From Neospora caninum Liverpool (Eukaryota; Apicomplexa; Conoidasida; Eucoccidiorida; Sarcocystidae), in assembly GCF_000208865.1 (NCBI RefSeq), contig NC_018398.1, forward strand, positions 3,224,001-3,288,000: DNA of 64,000 bases, read 5' to 3'. Of this stretch, positions 11,305-23,400 are shown piece after piece. Each line of letters starts with the position of its first letter. The first letter of the stretch is position 1. Both the position numbers and the translations under genes were made by a program. The notes below the pieces were generated by a model. It had not been told where the DNA came from and searched no databases. It saw only the letters and a list, made by a program, of their open reading frames with translations.

Positions 11305-13650
11305 ATGATGCGCCTTATCTTCGGCAGAGGCGCGGCAGGCAAGAAGGAGGACGACACGCCGATCGTCCCTGCCGACCCCAGCGCCACTTCGGACTTGGCC
11401 GAGGCAATCCATCGGAACAAGGAAGCCATCGAGACGCTGGAGAAAAGGCAGCAACACATCGAAAACAAGATCCGCGTAAGAAAGGACTGGATGCAAATGT
11501 GGAGAGGAACACGAACCATATATACCGATATGTAGACATGCATAAAGAGATATGAATTCAGTGATGTGTATTTACCTTCCGCTCCGTGCAGGACGAGCCC
11601 CGGAACAAAACGCAGTGTGTAGTCGAGGCGCTTTGCGTGGGCAGAGGAGCTGCAGCCTTGTGTCTGGTGCAGCCTCCTGATGGTGTTAGGCTGGCAACGG
11701 TCTTGAAACACGGCGGCAAGGGGCTGCGTCCACGCCGCAGGCAGTCCCGCTAGTTCTCTTTCGACTTGCATAGAGAGAGAGAGAGGCGCCTAAAACCGCG
11801 CACGCGGTGCACGCTTCTCTCCGTTCTTCCTTCTCAGATCCAGGAGGCCGCTGCGCGAGAGCGAGTGGCGTCAGGCGACCGCCGAGGAGCTCTGCTCTGT
11901 CTGCGCCGAAAGAAACTCTTTGAACAAGATCTGGAGCAAGTGCTCACATCTCGGCTAACACTCGAAACACAAATCGTCACTCTTGAGGCGGCCCACACTC
12001 AGCAACTCGCCGTTCAGGCAATTGCCGGAGCGGCAAAGGCACATCGAAATTTCAGCCAGAAACTGTACGTGAAACGATTATGCATATGCATAAACGATAG
12101 GAGACGATGGTGTTTCAAAGTGACTGTGTGTGTGCACGTGTTCTCACGTATGTATGTATGTATCTATCAATCATATATATATATATATATATATATAAAT
12201 GGTGCTTGCCTCCGAGGACGCATGCTCGGCGCCTCGCATTTAGCGGTGTGGAGCGGGGAAATGGGTGGCGCTGTGGAGATTGGTGTCCGTGTCCGTTTAT
12301 GACGGGCGGAAAGTGAGCTGGCGCGTTCGAAGTATCGATGTTGTGCTTTTCCTGTGTTTTCGATCCAGGAGCATAGGGAAGATTGACCGCCTCCTCGACG
12401 ACATCCAGGAGCAACAGGACCTCCAGCAGGAAGTAACGCAGGTTCTCGCCCAGGGCCTTCCCCCTTTGGACGATGTGCGTCTCAAGCGTGAAACGGCCTT
12501 CGCGAAGAAGCGGGAATGGAGAGGAATCGACGATACGTGAATATTTTCAACTAGAGCGACACAGGCGCAGCAAGGGGAAGGGGGAATTACGCCTTTAGGA
12601 AATGATCCTTCACGCTCCGCATGATCGATCGTCGCGTTGTCACGTGCCTACACTTGCAGCGAACGAGGGGCTCACTCCCTCTTCTCTTGCATGCTCTTTG
12701 TCAAAATGCGTTGTCGAGCACATGCGAGATAGCGGAACGTGGCAGAAGACCTCAAAGCCCTTCCCTTTGAGTTCTTTCTTCCGGCTCCTCCATTTTTGTT
12801 TCAGGCGGAGCTGCAGCGAGAGTTGAATGCGTTGGAGGCGTCGGAAATCGAGAACCGCGTTCTGGAGACTGCATGCAACGCGCCGTCAGTCCCCGTCGAC
12901 GACCCCACCCTTGCCGTGCCCACGCTTCTCCAGTATCCGCAGCCCTGTTCTCCCGGCCTTCCTGTCGAGCAAGCGACACGGGACGCACAGCCCCTCTCCT
13001 CGGGTTTCGTCGCCCACGTGGCCAGCGGGCTCTCCTCCGCGTGTGCTGCTCCCGTCGCGACCGCGGGTCCCGGGATGCGCCAGCATGGCCTTCATCGCCT
13101 GTCTACCTACTCGGCATGTACCCCTCTTCCGGCGTTTTTGCGTGCGTCCGCCTCTTCTCAGCGCCTGGTGCAGGTTCCCAGTGAATGCCGAACAAAGGTT
13201 CCTCTCAACTCGATGGAACCTGCGACGGGACAGCCGTTTCCTCTGGAAAACGGAGCGAGCAGTCAAACCCGCGGCGGCCTTCGCAGTGGCTCCACGAGCG
13301 CGTCTCTGTTCTCTCTGCGCTCTCCGTCCGCTCACCACCCGAGCCCGTCGCCGTACGCATCCGCTCGCACGCAGTCCCCGTCTAGCCGGTCCCAGTTCCG
13401 CGAGCAGTTCCTTCCGACAGAAGCAGGTCCAAGCCACGAAAGTCGCTTCCTGGACCAGTACAGAGATCGACCGAGTAAGGCGGAGAGAGCAGCGGCATGG
13501 ACCGGAGAGACAAGAGCGCACGAGAGCTTCACTTTCGGGCCTGCGCGGGGACCGACGCTTCTCGATGCGCCCGACTCTGCACAACGGAGTCGAGAGACTT
13601 GGAGTGACGAGGAACAGTTGAGGCTCCTCATGGGCCAGCTGGGTCCGTGA
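11305..13650 (+). CDS. SNF7: ESCRT-III subunit Snf7/CHMP4 (VPS32) with long C-terminal tail
   Basis: Core polymer-forming ESCRT-III subunit, which assembles filaments on endosomal and other membranes to drive bud scission with the AAA ATPase VPS4. Exons: 11305-11475, 11838-12064, 12369-12474 and 12805-13650; phases close exactly and give 449 aa. The short basic N-terminus (MMRLIFGR) and first helix (DLAEAIHRNKEAIETLEKRQ) are family hallmarks. They are followed by the hairpin helix (GALLCLRRKKLFEQDLEQV), a third helix with QLAVQAIAGAAKAHRN, and the regulatory helices (KIDRLLDDIQEQQDLQQEV, then AELQRELNALEASE). Snf7 proteins are usually about 220-240 aa; here some 270 residues of Pro/Ser/Arg-rich sequence follow the core. 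The protein ends in a short helix, WSDEEQLRLLMGQLGP, which could replace the Bro1/ALIX-binding C-terminal helix of CHMP4. That role is inference; the family call is firm. Confidence 0.93.
12170..12197. repeat. (TA)n microsatellite in Snf7 intron 2
   Basis: A run of about 28 bases of AT/TA dinucleotides inside the intron 12065-12368. It contains no coding sequence. Confidence 0.9.
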
Positions 13651-16276
13651 GCTTAGGTGAAGCACCGGGGAAAAGGCGGGAAAAGGACGGGGGGAAACCG
13701 AATAAGGCACGACAACGAGACGAACGAAACGTGAACAGTGCGAACGTTTGTGGCTGAGGAGCGTAAGGGGGTGAGACGAAAGGCACTAAGTGAAGACGTC
13801 TGAGCCATCAGAGGCGAGGGAACAGAGAGAACAGAGGAGCGCTAGAGAGGAACAGAGAGACAAGCCAAGCTCGGAGATAACGGTCTTTGGCCGTTCAGGA
13901 AGACTGACAAAATAGGGGAGAAATTATGGAGTAATAGTCTCCTTGGGGGGGTCTCCCTGTCGACCGCTTCCTTGTCCTATCTGTTGTCTGGTTCATGCGT
14001 GGACACACTGCACTGGGATGAAGACAGGAAGCTTGAACGAGGAAAATAGAGGGACTGTGCGAAGATACCACATAGGAAACGGAAAAGGGGAAGTGAAGAG
14101 AAGCCGAGAACCAAGTGTTTCCGAGGCTTGATCCATGTACAAAACGTAGTAGGGAGGCCGCGAGAGAGTCCATTGGTGTTGAGTTTTTCCTCTCGTTCTC
14201 CTTTTGGATCGGTAAGGGCCCTTGGTTGTATTGATTACCAGTGGCTATACCCGACCCTTTCTTGTCACAATTGTCTCTCCTGACTTGGCACCCACTGTTT
14301 CAAAACTTGTTTGAAAATTGTACCTGTCTGGGTATCCATCCCCTCTCTTTCCCGGCCAGCGTTAGCGGCTCCCGCATTCGCAGGTTTCCTTCCTTTTTTC
14401 ACGGAAACACAAAGGAATTCCTAGCCACGTGCTTCCTTTTGTTGTGTTGACGCCCTGGGAACAGTGACAGAACTCGCGTCAGCGTCAATTCCCTTCGTTC
14501 TTTCACACTTGCACACAGACGCCTGAGTACGAAAGATGTGCGTATATTGCCACAGAGGCGGGCAGATGCACTACCACGTGGGCATACGGTCAGAAAAAAA
14601 AAACACGTGCGTCGGTAACTGCCACCCATTTCGCGAATAAATACGTACGCGTGTGGAACGCACACAAGGATACGCACATACATGCATGCACACATGGAGA
14701 ACTCGCTGGTTCGTTCATCGGGGAGCGCGGGTGCCAGCGCTCAGGACAACAGATCTATCTGTATTTAGAGAGTGAGAGAGAAGAGGAGGCGGAGGTCAAT
14801 AGGAGAGCAGCAGGGATCTCGGCAGTTCGATGAGCCAAGAGGTGCACTGGCGGATCTACCGAGTATCACCTTATATGAACAGATGGGCATAATCAATCCT
14901 TGTACGGTTTGTCCCTCCGTATCTCTTGGTGCTGCTGGTAACATGGCATTTACTTCGGTAGCCACTGAACAGCAAGAAAAGCTGCGTCTCATGTTACAGC
15001 GACCGTTCTCAGCTAAGAACGTGCCTGCACCCAAGCGCCTTCCGCCGAAAAAAAGGCGAATGGTTGTCTCTTCTTTTCCGTGTCGTGACGCCAACACATG
15101 ACAGCCTGTCGCATACTGATATCCAACGTTGTTGGTTAAGTGGCACATAAAGGGATGGGTTTCGCCTGTTTTCATGTGGGCTGTCTTTGACGGCAGATTC
15201 TAATGTTTTGTGTACGATACACTTGCTGTCCTGACGTACACGCACTCGGCCAGAAGCTTCATTAAAAGACGATTTCAGAGTCTCCTTCGGAGGGCAACAG
15301 AAGTGACTGTCTATGGACGAAGGCGAGGACAGCAAGGCTTTTGGCGTCCGTAAAACAGGAAGATTTCGGTTGCAATTTCCTCGCCATGAAAGAATAAACA
15401 AAGAGTAAGGTACTGGGAACGAACTTCCTCTCGACCGCAGATTTTTCATGCTGCGACAGACAAGAGGTGCCCTGGTTGCCCCGCCCAGCCATGCTTCTTT
15501 CTTGCAAAAAGTAAAGAGAAGCAGTGGTCTGAGAAGAGCGCGGCAGAGTGCTTCGTTTCCCCCCAGTCTAGCCTTCTCACAAGCCCCATCTTTCTGGCTC
15601 ACATTCCTGTGTTTTCAGGTACCCTATCGCCGAGGCGTAACTCAAAGCAGCTACACCTATTTTGTTCGCTAGAATGACTGCCGCTGCAGTTCATGGTTGC
15701 GCAAAAATGCCAGTGCCTGTAGAACTTGCAGTCTCGATCTACAGACGACCTCGTCACTTCCATGCTCCAAGAAAGGAGACAAAAAGCCAGCGAACCGGTG
15801 CGGGATGAGAGCGAATCTCCCCTGTGCGGCAGACGAGTTGAGGGTTGATGGAGAATATACCTTTTGAAGTGTGGCAGCCAAGAGCCTCGCCGCACATGTA
15901 GCAAATTCGTTGCAACAGAAACCATTAAAATGGCAAATTCATGAGCCAAAAACAGCACTGAAGATGGACAGAGACCCCAGATTCGCTGCGAAGAAAATCC
16001 GCTCGAATAGAAGGTGAAGGACAGCCGTATTACAGAAATGGACAAGAAAACGAGACGAAGAAAGAGCAGAGGCAAGAAAGCAGAAGAAAAACGGACAAAG
16101 CAGAATAGTCGCTACGCGTGCCGACTCCGGCTCTTTTTCTAGCAAAGTTGTAGTGAATTCAATAGGAGCGTTTCTCCAGTAGGTTTCTGCTACAACTCGC
16201 ATGTCTATGCCTTATCCCTTTTTGCAGCACGTGTGTACTTCCGCTGATACGAAAATTTGCTTCATTCGACACCTGT
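13651..16276. other. Convergent intergenic region, no gene seen
   Basis: About 2.6 kb lies between the 3' end of Snf7 and the 3' end of the minus-strand carrier gene. Frames here are short, overlap on both strands and lack family features. A GCATGCATGC-like stretch occurs near 14680-14692. I see 3' UTR and intergenic DNA only. Confidence 0.6.
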
Positions 16277-17449
16277 TCACATGGAGTCAAGCAGAGACTC
16301 ACTGTAAAGATATTTTGTGACTTCATAAGATGCCAGCAGGACTGCGCACGAGGGGACAATCTTCAAAAGACGGGGGGTCAAGCCGACAGTAAAGCCTCGC
16401 AAACCTTGCTGTGCATACACTGTCCTGGCGACATCTACGAATCCCCGAGACACAAGATGAATGTAGCCCATCTTCCGGGCGTGGGGCTCGATTTGCTGGC
16501 ACCCCGCTTGGACATTTGTCTTGAGAACATCGAACGGGTGCGTTACCACACATGCAATGGCTGACGCAACTGCGCCTGAGAAGAAAGGAAACACAAACGA
16601 CTGATAAAGAGAGGAGGAGAAGCTGAGAGGCGACGCACTCAAGGAAGTGGAAGACGATTGCGAGCAGCAGGACGAGGCTCCAGATGAAGAGGCGGGCACG
16701 GAGCAGGCGGTGCCCGTTCTGTCAAGAGAGGAGAAATACTTGTCATCCCTCTGCCTCGCTATCCTTGGCACATTTTCTGAACTTACGGTTGTGGAGTTCC
16801 CAGCCGTATTCCGCTGTAGATTGCTTTCTCCCTTTTTCTCAGGCATGCCGTCTGCGGTTCTCACAGGCGGCGAACACGGCTGTTGCACTCTTTTTCGCTC
16901 ATTCCTAGCGATTATGCTGTCGCCCCAGGCTTTCATGTATTCCGCCGTTTGCCAATAGATTGCCGAAAAAGGTAAATCTCGGACGAGCGTCGGGAGAACG
17001 CCCTTCCAAAGGCTGGAAACTCCTCCCAGCTGGACCAGCTGAGCAAGGACCTGACGAATGGTCCGACACTGCCCGGGGATACCTATTGAGGCTTGCATTC
17101 TCGTCCTAATTAGCTCCATTGGCGCAGTTACAACGACTGCTGCTGCACGGGCCTTGATACCCGCCCATGCTGGGCTTTCGTCCGGGCGGCGGCGCTCATA
17201 TGCGAAAAAGAAGGTCACGTTTGCCGGAATAATTGTCGCATACGCTGGAATAACGCCTCGCCAAAAGCCGGCTAGGCCCTGTTGTCTGTACAGCAGACGA
17301 ACAACATGGGAGGATGTTAAATTCGCCCGATTCGCCTCGCAGGCGGGGTTGAACTGCCAAAAATTTTTCACCACGTCGAAAGGTGTGCAGATCGATCCTA
17401 CCAGAAGCCCGCTCACCGAGCTTGAAACAAGGACCTGCTGCAGACCCAT
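16277..17449 (-). CDS. Mitochondrial carrier, SLC25A39/SLC25A40 (Mtm1) type
   Basis: An inner-membrane transporter of the mitochondrial carrier family. The SLC25A39/40 branch is known to import glutathione into mitochondria and is related to yeast Mtm1. A single exon of 390 aa runs from the ATG at 17449 (MGLQQVLVSS); the frame extends upstream to 17530 only by a TTG. Three carrier repeats are visible. Repeat 1 has TPFDVVKNFW and later GFWRGVIPAYATIIPANV. Repeat 2 has TAPMELIRTRMQ and the diagnostic SLWKGVLPTLVRDLPFSAIY. Repeat 3 has THPFDVLKTNVQ and TVGLTPRLLKIVPSCAVLL. The PMELIR loop and the RDLPFSAIYW stretch match the A39/A40 branch better than nucleotide or phosphate carriers. A Ser-rich insertion of about 110 residues separates repeats 2 and 3. 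The last basic residue of the Px[DE]xx[KR]x[KR] signature is replaced in repeats 1 and 3. It is divergent from PEX10. Confidence 0.85.
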   Translation of the reverse strand: MGLQQVLVSSSVSGLLVGSICTPFDVVKNFWQFNPACEANRANLTSSHVVRLLYRQQGLAGFWRGVIPAYATIIPANVTFFFAYERRRPDESPAWAGIKARAAAVVVTAPMELIRTRMQASIGIPGQCRTIRQVLAQLVQLGGVSSLWKGVLPTLVRDLPFSAIYWQTAEYMKAWGDSIIARNERKRVQQPCSPPVRTADGMPEKKGESNLQRNTAGNSTTVSSENVPRIARQRDDKYFSSLDRTGTACSVPASSSGASSCCSQSSSTSLSASPLSFSSSLYQSFVFPFFSGAVASAIACVVTHPFDVLKTNVQAGCQQIEPHARKMGYIHLVSRGFVDVARTVYAQQGLRGFTVGLTPRLLKIVPSCAVLLASYEVTKYLYSESLLDSM

Positions 17450-20434
17450 TGTGAGCAAAGGCGACGGGGCAACAAGAAGGGAACAGAGCGTTACGACGAA
17501 GGGAATGGTGGACGATCCGAACGTGGCCAACCTGTCAACATAGTCTAGCCATCGTCTCCTTGAGCTCCAGCTACCGGGTAACAGCTCAAAAGAGGCAACT
17601 GGAAACTATAGATGGCAGCGACGTCACAGATATGGAAAGAGGACGGCGTGGACGTCTAAAGCGGCAGCTTGGATGGGAACAAAAACGGGGAGGTCCGAGG
17701 CAACAAGGACAACGACCTTGTCCTCCCCAAGAAGCGAAATGCAGGTCAGAGTGGACACAACGGGAGTTGACAACCAAGATGATCCTCTGGTTTAAGACCA
17801 ATTGCGAGCCCAATGATGAAGACGGACAACGAGGAGCGGTAACAACCAGCAACACACAAGTCACTCATGCTTCTGCGTGGCAGTTGTTTACTGCACCTCA
17901 CCGCACATGTCACAAGCAAACACTCGGCGAGAGGCGCACTCCTGGACCCCTCAAGAAAGACGTGTCGAGGTGGTGGCATAAGAAGCACGGATGCCCTTGA
18001 TTCTGTACTGTGAAGCGTCAGACGTGTGTGTGGTACAGGCCGGGACCGCATGATCGCTTTCCGAAGCCAGAAAACGTGCCCAGTTCCTTGGCTAGCCAAC
18101 ACGTGTGCCTCAGAATCACACAAAAAGCCATCCACGTGAAAGGATGTTCTTTCACCCCAGATCCGGAGCGCGATTAATGGGAAAGAGGGGCCAGATGGGC
18201 TGGTACGCTGTCGAGGCGGCCATGCTGCAGCAGTTGAACGAAACGAGCGTTTAGTCGGCTTTTTTCCAAATAGCTAGGGTCCCCCGAGAACCGAGACGCG
18301 GAGCGCAATACGGTGGAAGCGGCCGCATTTAGAATTTTTGTCTATCTGCGGATCACAATGTAATACCCGGCATGCTGCATCGGGGCTGTTGTGCGTTTGG
18401 CAGTCCGGTAATCGGCGTCTCCACGCACTCGGCGCATGTAGAAGAACCGTGCGATGAGCTAAATCAGATCAGCCACGCAACACACACTGGACGAAGGAAA
18501 ACGTAAGGATGATTATAAAGAGAAAGCCCGTCTAATGTAAAACGAGTATCTCAGAGCCGCAGGAAAAGCACAAGTCACTGCAATTGTACCCCCATTGTTC
18601 ATGGCAACGACCAACATTGCACATGGCGATGCCTCCAACGAGGTTTTATAATGACGTCGCCTTCCTTGAATCAAATGATGACTTGTTTAGCTGCTGGTTC
18701 TTATGTGCTTATCGGATATCGATGTCTCCTCTCTTCGCTTTGCTTGCTCGCGGCTTTTCTACTCTCTGCAGCTTGTACGTGCATGCGGACGTCTGCACGT
18801 TTCGGGTCCCACAGCCGTCCCCTGTAACTGGGATTCTCAGTGCCACATCCCATTCACAGATACACAGTACCAAAGGAATATGGGGACGAAGACGAGTTTT
18901 TTGTGAGCGTGGTGAGTGCATTTCACTTAGCAAGGACTGGAACACCAAGAATCCATTTCGTAACGCACCACTGCTTTGAGGTTTACTCCTCTAGTCGTCT
19001 CCAGATCTCGACGGCCCGTGTCCTTGCATCTCTTTGCAAGTGATTGCCCTGGTACAACGAAACAGAAAGCGCCACTGCCCCTCTCGCCACTGCTAAGATA
19101 TTTTTGCACGGTTTTGTCCAGTTTACACCCTGAAAAGAGGGGGACTTGGAGTCGCTTTTGCGTGTATATTAAAGAGAAGAACATACGCTTGCTGTGCACA
19201 GCCGCACTGCCTACGGCTGCTGCTGTGAGTCACCGTTAACAACTCCCAAGCTGCAAGAAGAAATCTACCAGCAACCTACGTTTCTCAGGCGCGACAACTC
19301 CTTCACAGTGTTATGCTTGGTCGGGCTTGATCATCACGGCTATAAGATGTTTTTCCCTCCTTACGAGAAGGAAACTGACTGCTCTGGTGCGTCCGGTGTG
19401 CTATCTGTACCAGGCGTCATCGCAGCGGTCGAAAAATAACGTCGACGCCCGAGCGTCCCGGACTGTGAAATGGCAAATTTACTGCGCAAACATTACGTGA
19501 TAGTGCAGTACTTGCTTAGTCTGAAGAAAAAAATCCTGCCTTGAGGCGTGGCAGGCTACCACGCCCCACTGGAGTGCTTAAGACAGCTAAAAGTGGTGGA
19601 TATCAATATCCTACCACATTAAGGTCATTCCGAATCGGTTATGTTCTAGGTTGTCATTGCCAGAGGCTTCGGCCGTGCACTCTCAAGGATGGCTGCATGT
19701 TTGTCCCTTGCCGTTGTGCTGTGCAGCAACAACCATCTTCCCCACTTAATGACTGCTGTTTTTTGCCACTTTTTGAGGGGTATGCAGTACGAAAAAAACG
19801 TCTTCATCTTGCCTGTGGCTCCTCGCCACCGCATGCCGGAATAATCTCGGGTGCATGTAGAATGGGGTTGGAACATCATTTTCCTCGTCTCCTGATTGCC
19901 GGATTGGTATCTCCTTTGGCATCGACAGAGGTTGTTCAGAATTTAAATTCGACGAAGAACCTTGGACCGTCTGCATTTCCTGCTGCTCACTTTCGTCTGC
20001 TTGCATCGCACTGGTCAGCATCAGTATGTGAACCTTTTGTTCTTATCTGTGTCCCTCCCCTTCTTCCCCCCTTCCTGTCTCCAATGATAATGCTGATCCA
20101 CTCCTGCGACGATAGTTTGACTGTACAACCCGAGGGCACCGTGCATGCAGGAATAGAAGTGGCGCGTAACCGTGGTGACTCCATTGATTCGGCTCAGGTC
20201 GAGCACAGAAGAGTGTCCTAGAGCAGAATTCTTCCGGAGCTGGGATGTTTTCTGTTGCGAACTGTAAGAGACCACCGAAGTGTCGCAAGGGCACGCCCAT
20301 GCACGGCATCGGCTACCGCCTTGCAATACTTATTGCGCTGCTCTGGAGTACCGGTGGTACGCATTTGTAGACGAACAGAGGAGCTGCAGTACTCGCATCT
20401 TTTCCGTGTATCATTCTTCAACCCCACTCACCAA
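17450..20434. other. 3-kb divergent intergenic region upstream of PEX10
   Basis: This region separates the divergent carrier and PEX10 genes and should contain both promoters. A plus-strand frame at 19541-20221 (226 codons, no ATG at its start) just upstream of PEX10 looks like leader sequence rather than a gene. A GCATGC motif lies at 20143-20148. No RNA gene was recognised. Confidence 0.55.
20143..20148. promoter_or_regulatory. GCATGC motif upstream of PEX10
   Basis: A palindromic GCATGC lies about 290 bases before the PEX10 ATG. GCATGC-type elements are known to be enriched in Toxoplasma promoters. A single six-base match is weak evidence. Confidence 0.3.
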
Positions 20435-23400
20435 ATGGAGGTTGCTTATTTCATGCCTCGAAGGCACTCTCTTTTCGGCTGGCCACTGCTAGCCACGTCT
20501 CCTGAGGCGCAGCATGGACTTCCTGTATTAGCACGAGCACAAGATAACGGGCCGTTACCATCCCCCTTTCAGTATCAAGCAGGGGAACATTCGTTGTCCT
20601 TCGGCGGACATCACCTTCGAAGAAGCCATCAGAACTCCTTGGCAGCAAACACACGAGAAGAAGCACGGGATCAGATTGAACACCATGGAGACAGCCAAAA
20701 CTACTCCCCATGTTTTCTCCCTAGCGCGCAGCAACTCGATCTTGTTAGAGCTGCGCAAAAGGATGATTATTACTGTCGTCAGTTGATGTTGCTCACAGCG
20801 GGCCTGCTAAGATCACTGTCAGTATATCTTTCTACATCATCAGGTGTGCCTGGATACGTTTTCAGTTGGCAGGGTTTTGCCGATTCTCCTGAGGCTATTT
20901 TCGGTTCAACAGGAGGATACGGCGCAATGCCTCTGCAGCATCCAGACCGGGCGGTTGAGAGTCACGAGCTTTTCGCTGGAGCCTTGCCGCTTCCGTCTTC
21001 GGCCGCCTCTCCTCGGCTTGATCCTCCCGATACGGTATCTGTGCCCTCATTTCCGCAGCAGACGGGACAAAGCCAACAAGACCCACGGGAACAAAGTGTC
21101 TTGCTTCCTGAGCACACCAAGCCGCACGCTCAGCCTTCGCGAGAAGAGATACGTACCTGTGATGGCACACGCCATGTTGTACAGATATCGCAAGTCCCCT
21201 CTGTCCGGGTTTTTGATCAGCGCGATTTTCCAAACACTGCAACGATGCACCGGTGGACCACCGGATGCGTGACCGCTCGCCTTCGAGGTTGGCGACGTCT
21301 CCTATCTGGAGGGCTGCACATAGACCCTGCGTGCCTTGCGGGCGGAAAGGCTTCGCTTTTTGCTTGGCTTCGAGACGTTCATGGTGCGTCACGGATTTTG
21401 GCAAGGCACGTAGTCGCGGTACTGTACCGTTTCGTGGGAAGTTGTTCGGCGACGCTACGAGCTGCGTGCCACCTTGCGCTGACGAGGCATCGTGTATGGT
21501 TGGAGACCGCCATCTGTGCTGTTTACTTTTGCTGCTGCTACAGCAAAAGGGGCCGGTCACTTGGCGAAGAATATTGCGACTTGTTTATGGTGAGGACCAC
21601 GATAGGAAGGCGCCGGTTAGGCATTCGCCTGCCGTACTCGATTCAGCTTCTAGATGGCAGCGGCAGAATAACGGTGTGATATACACACAGGAAACTTCTT
21701 ACTCACATGTGAAAAACAGAGGGGTCTCTCCTCAGGCCCTACTACACGTATTCAGTGCGGACCAACTGGAACGCTGTTTGATGCGTCAGCCTTGTGTGCG
21801 TCGTAGTTTGCCCACGTGCGTCCCAATCAAGTCGGGTCCCTGTAGGTCTGTCTGTAGTCGAGGACGTCACAGCGTAGAGTAAGGCATATTTTTGGCGTAG
21901 TGTAGAGGGCATATTAGCTATCGGGTTGAAACGGAAACCCGCGACACCTCAGACGGTAGGTTACACAGTAGTGTGGTTGTCTTGTTGATCATGTTCGCAT
22001 CCGAACACTAGTTTGCTCGGTCCAAGTTTTTGCGCAGCAGTTTGTGAGCAAGGTTCTGTGCCCCAGTGCGACCTTGTTCTTTTCGCCTGTGGTACGTTGC
22101 GGACCTCTTGGCTTGACGAAAGTGACCAGGGTTTCTTGAGCATTTCTTTACGAACAGTCTGTGAGAGCCGCGAGGTGGGTGTCGGAGCACGTTGAGAGGA
22201 AATTTTCGTGCAGAGCGTCTCATACGCGCCACTGCCAGCCAGCATCAAGTATGACAGTGAGGTAGCGTGTCGCGCTTCTAGTGCCGTTAATTCCTCTCGA
22301 ACGATCTTTTGAGGCATAACACCGTTTTGTTGTTTGTTGTTCAATGGTTGATCTTCAGGTTCGAGAAGGCTCGGTTGATAAGGATCATGGAGCTTCGATT
22401 GTCAGGCCAGCGCGGCGACACGAAACACTGCTCCTTGGTCTGCTACGCTCCATTTCTTTTCCAATTGTCATTCTGCTTCTAGATAGGATTGTTCGGTGAG
22501 AAGTCGCCGTGGAGCTTGGGGATGCGCGTGTCTTTTTGATTGGGGCGCTGTCAAGGTTTTGAGCACCGCTAACTGGCGATCCTACATCACAAAGCTCTCG
22601 ACTCGAGAAGTCAGACTATGTGTCCATCGAGAGACTGGTCCATGCAGTATGTCAGGACTCGGCACCCTCTTGCTTGGCCCCTAACATTTAGAAAATTGGT
22701 GTAAAAAAGGATACCCTTTGAAGCGAGCGCAAAATACTCTGATTTAAGAATCCAAAGATAGCACCAACAATGTCATGACTGAAATGTATACCACTAAGTA
22801 TAAATAGACCATTACCAAATCCATTATCGTTAATATAAATAGATAGACCTAAGCATTCCGTACGGACTAACATCAGGAAGGAGACTACAAAAGTTTTATG
22901 TCTAATGGATTGTGTTGTTCAGGCGGATTGGCGGCTCGTGGGTTGCTTCTATCAGCAGGGCACTGCTCGTAGGTAAGCTGGTCGCGTGGACAGGAAGCTG
23001 ACAACCTGTTTGTTGGTTTTCGAGCGACTTGTGAAACTCTGTTACGCATTTAGTATCCCCTGTGTTTCGGCTTGTGTGCAGCTTTTCGCCGGCTTCACCT
23101 TGCGATCTTCTTCTGGAATGCCGCCCATCTACACCTGTCAACAAGGTAAGCGAGCCTGATGTCCACTTGAACACTGTCTTTAAGAAATATTCGGTGAAAT
23201 AGAAAAGTTTGTAAAGATGGGGTTGCACGGTGGGGGTTGATTTCAATGCCCACTTCTGTTGGGCGGGGTTCTTCCAGTCTCCGTGCCCCCGAGCCGTTTT
23301 TGAGAGCATCCGAATGTTCCCCTGCCGTTCCTCTCATCGGGTTACTCAGCGCTTAGAAATGCTGCACGAAAATTCTATTGCCTTCGTATAGAGTCTCTAA

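Noticed and set aside
19541..20221. 226-codon plus-strand frame before PEX10
   Set aside because: No ATG at its start, no domain and no splice link to PEX10; more likely leader or intergenic sequence.
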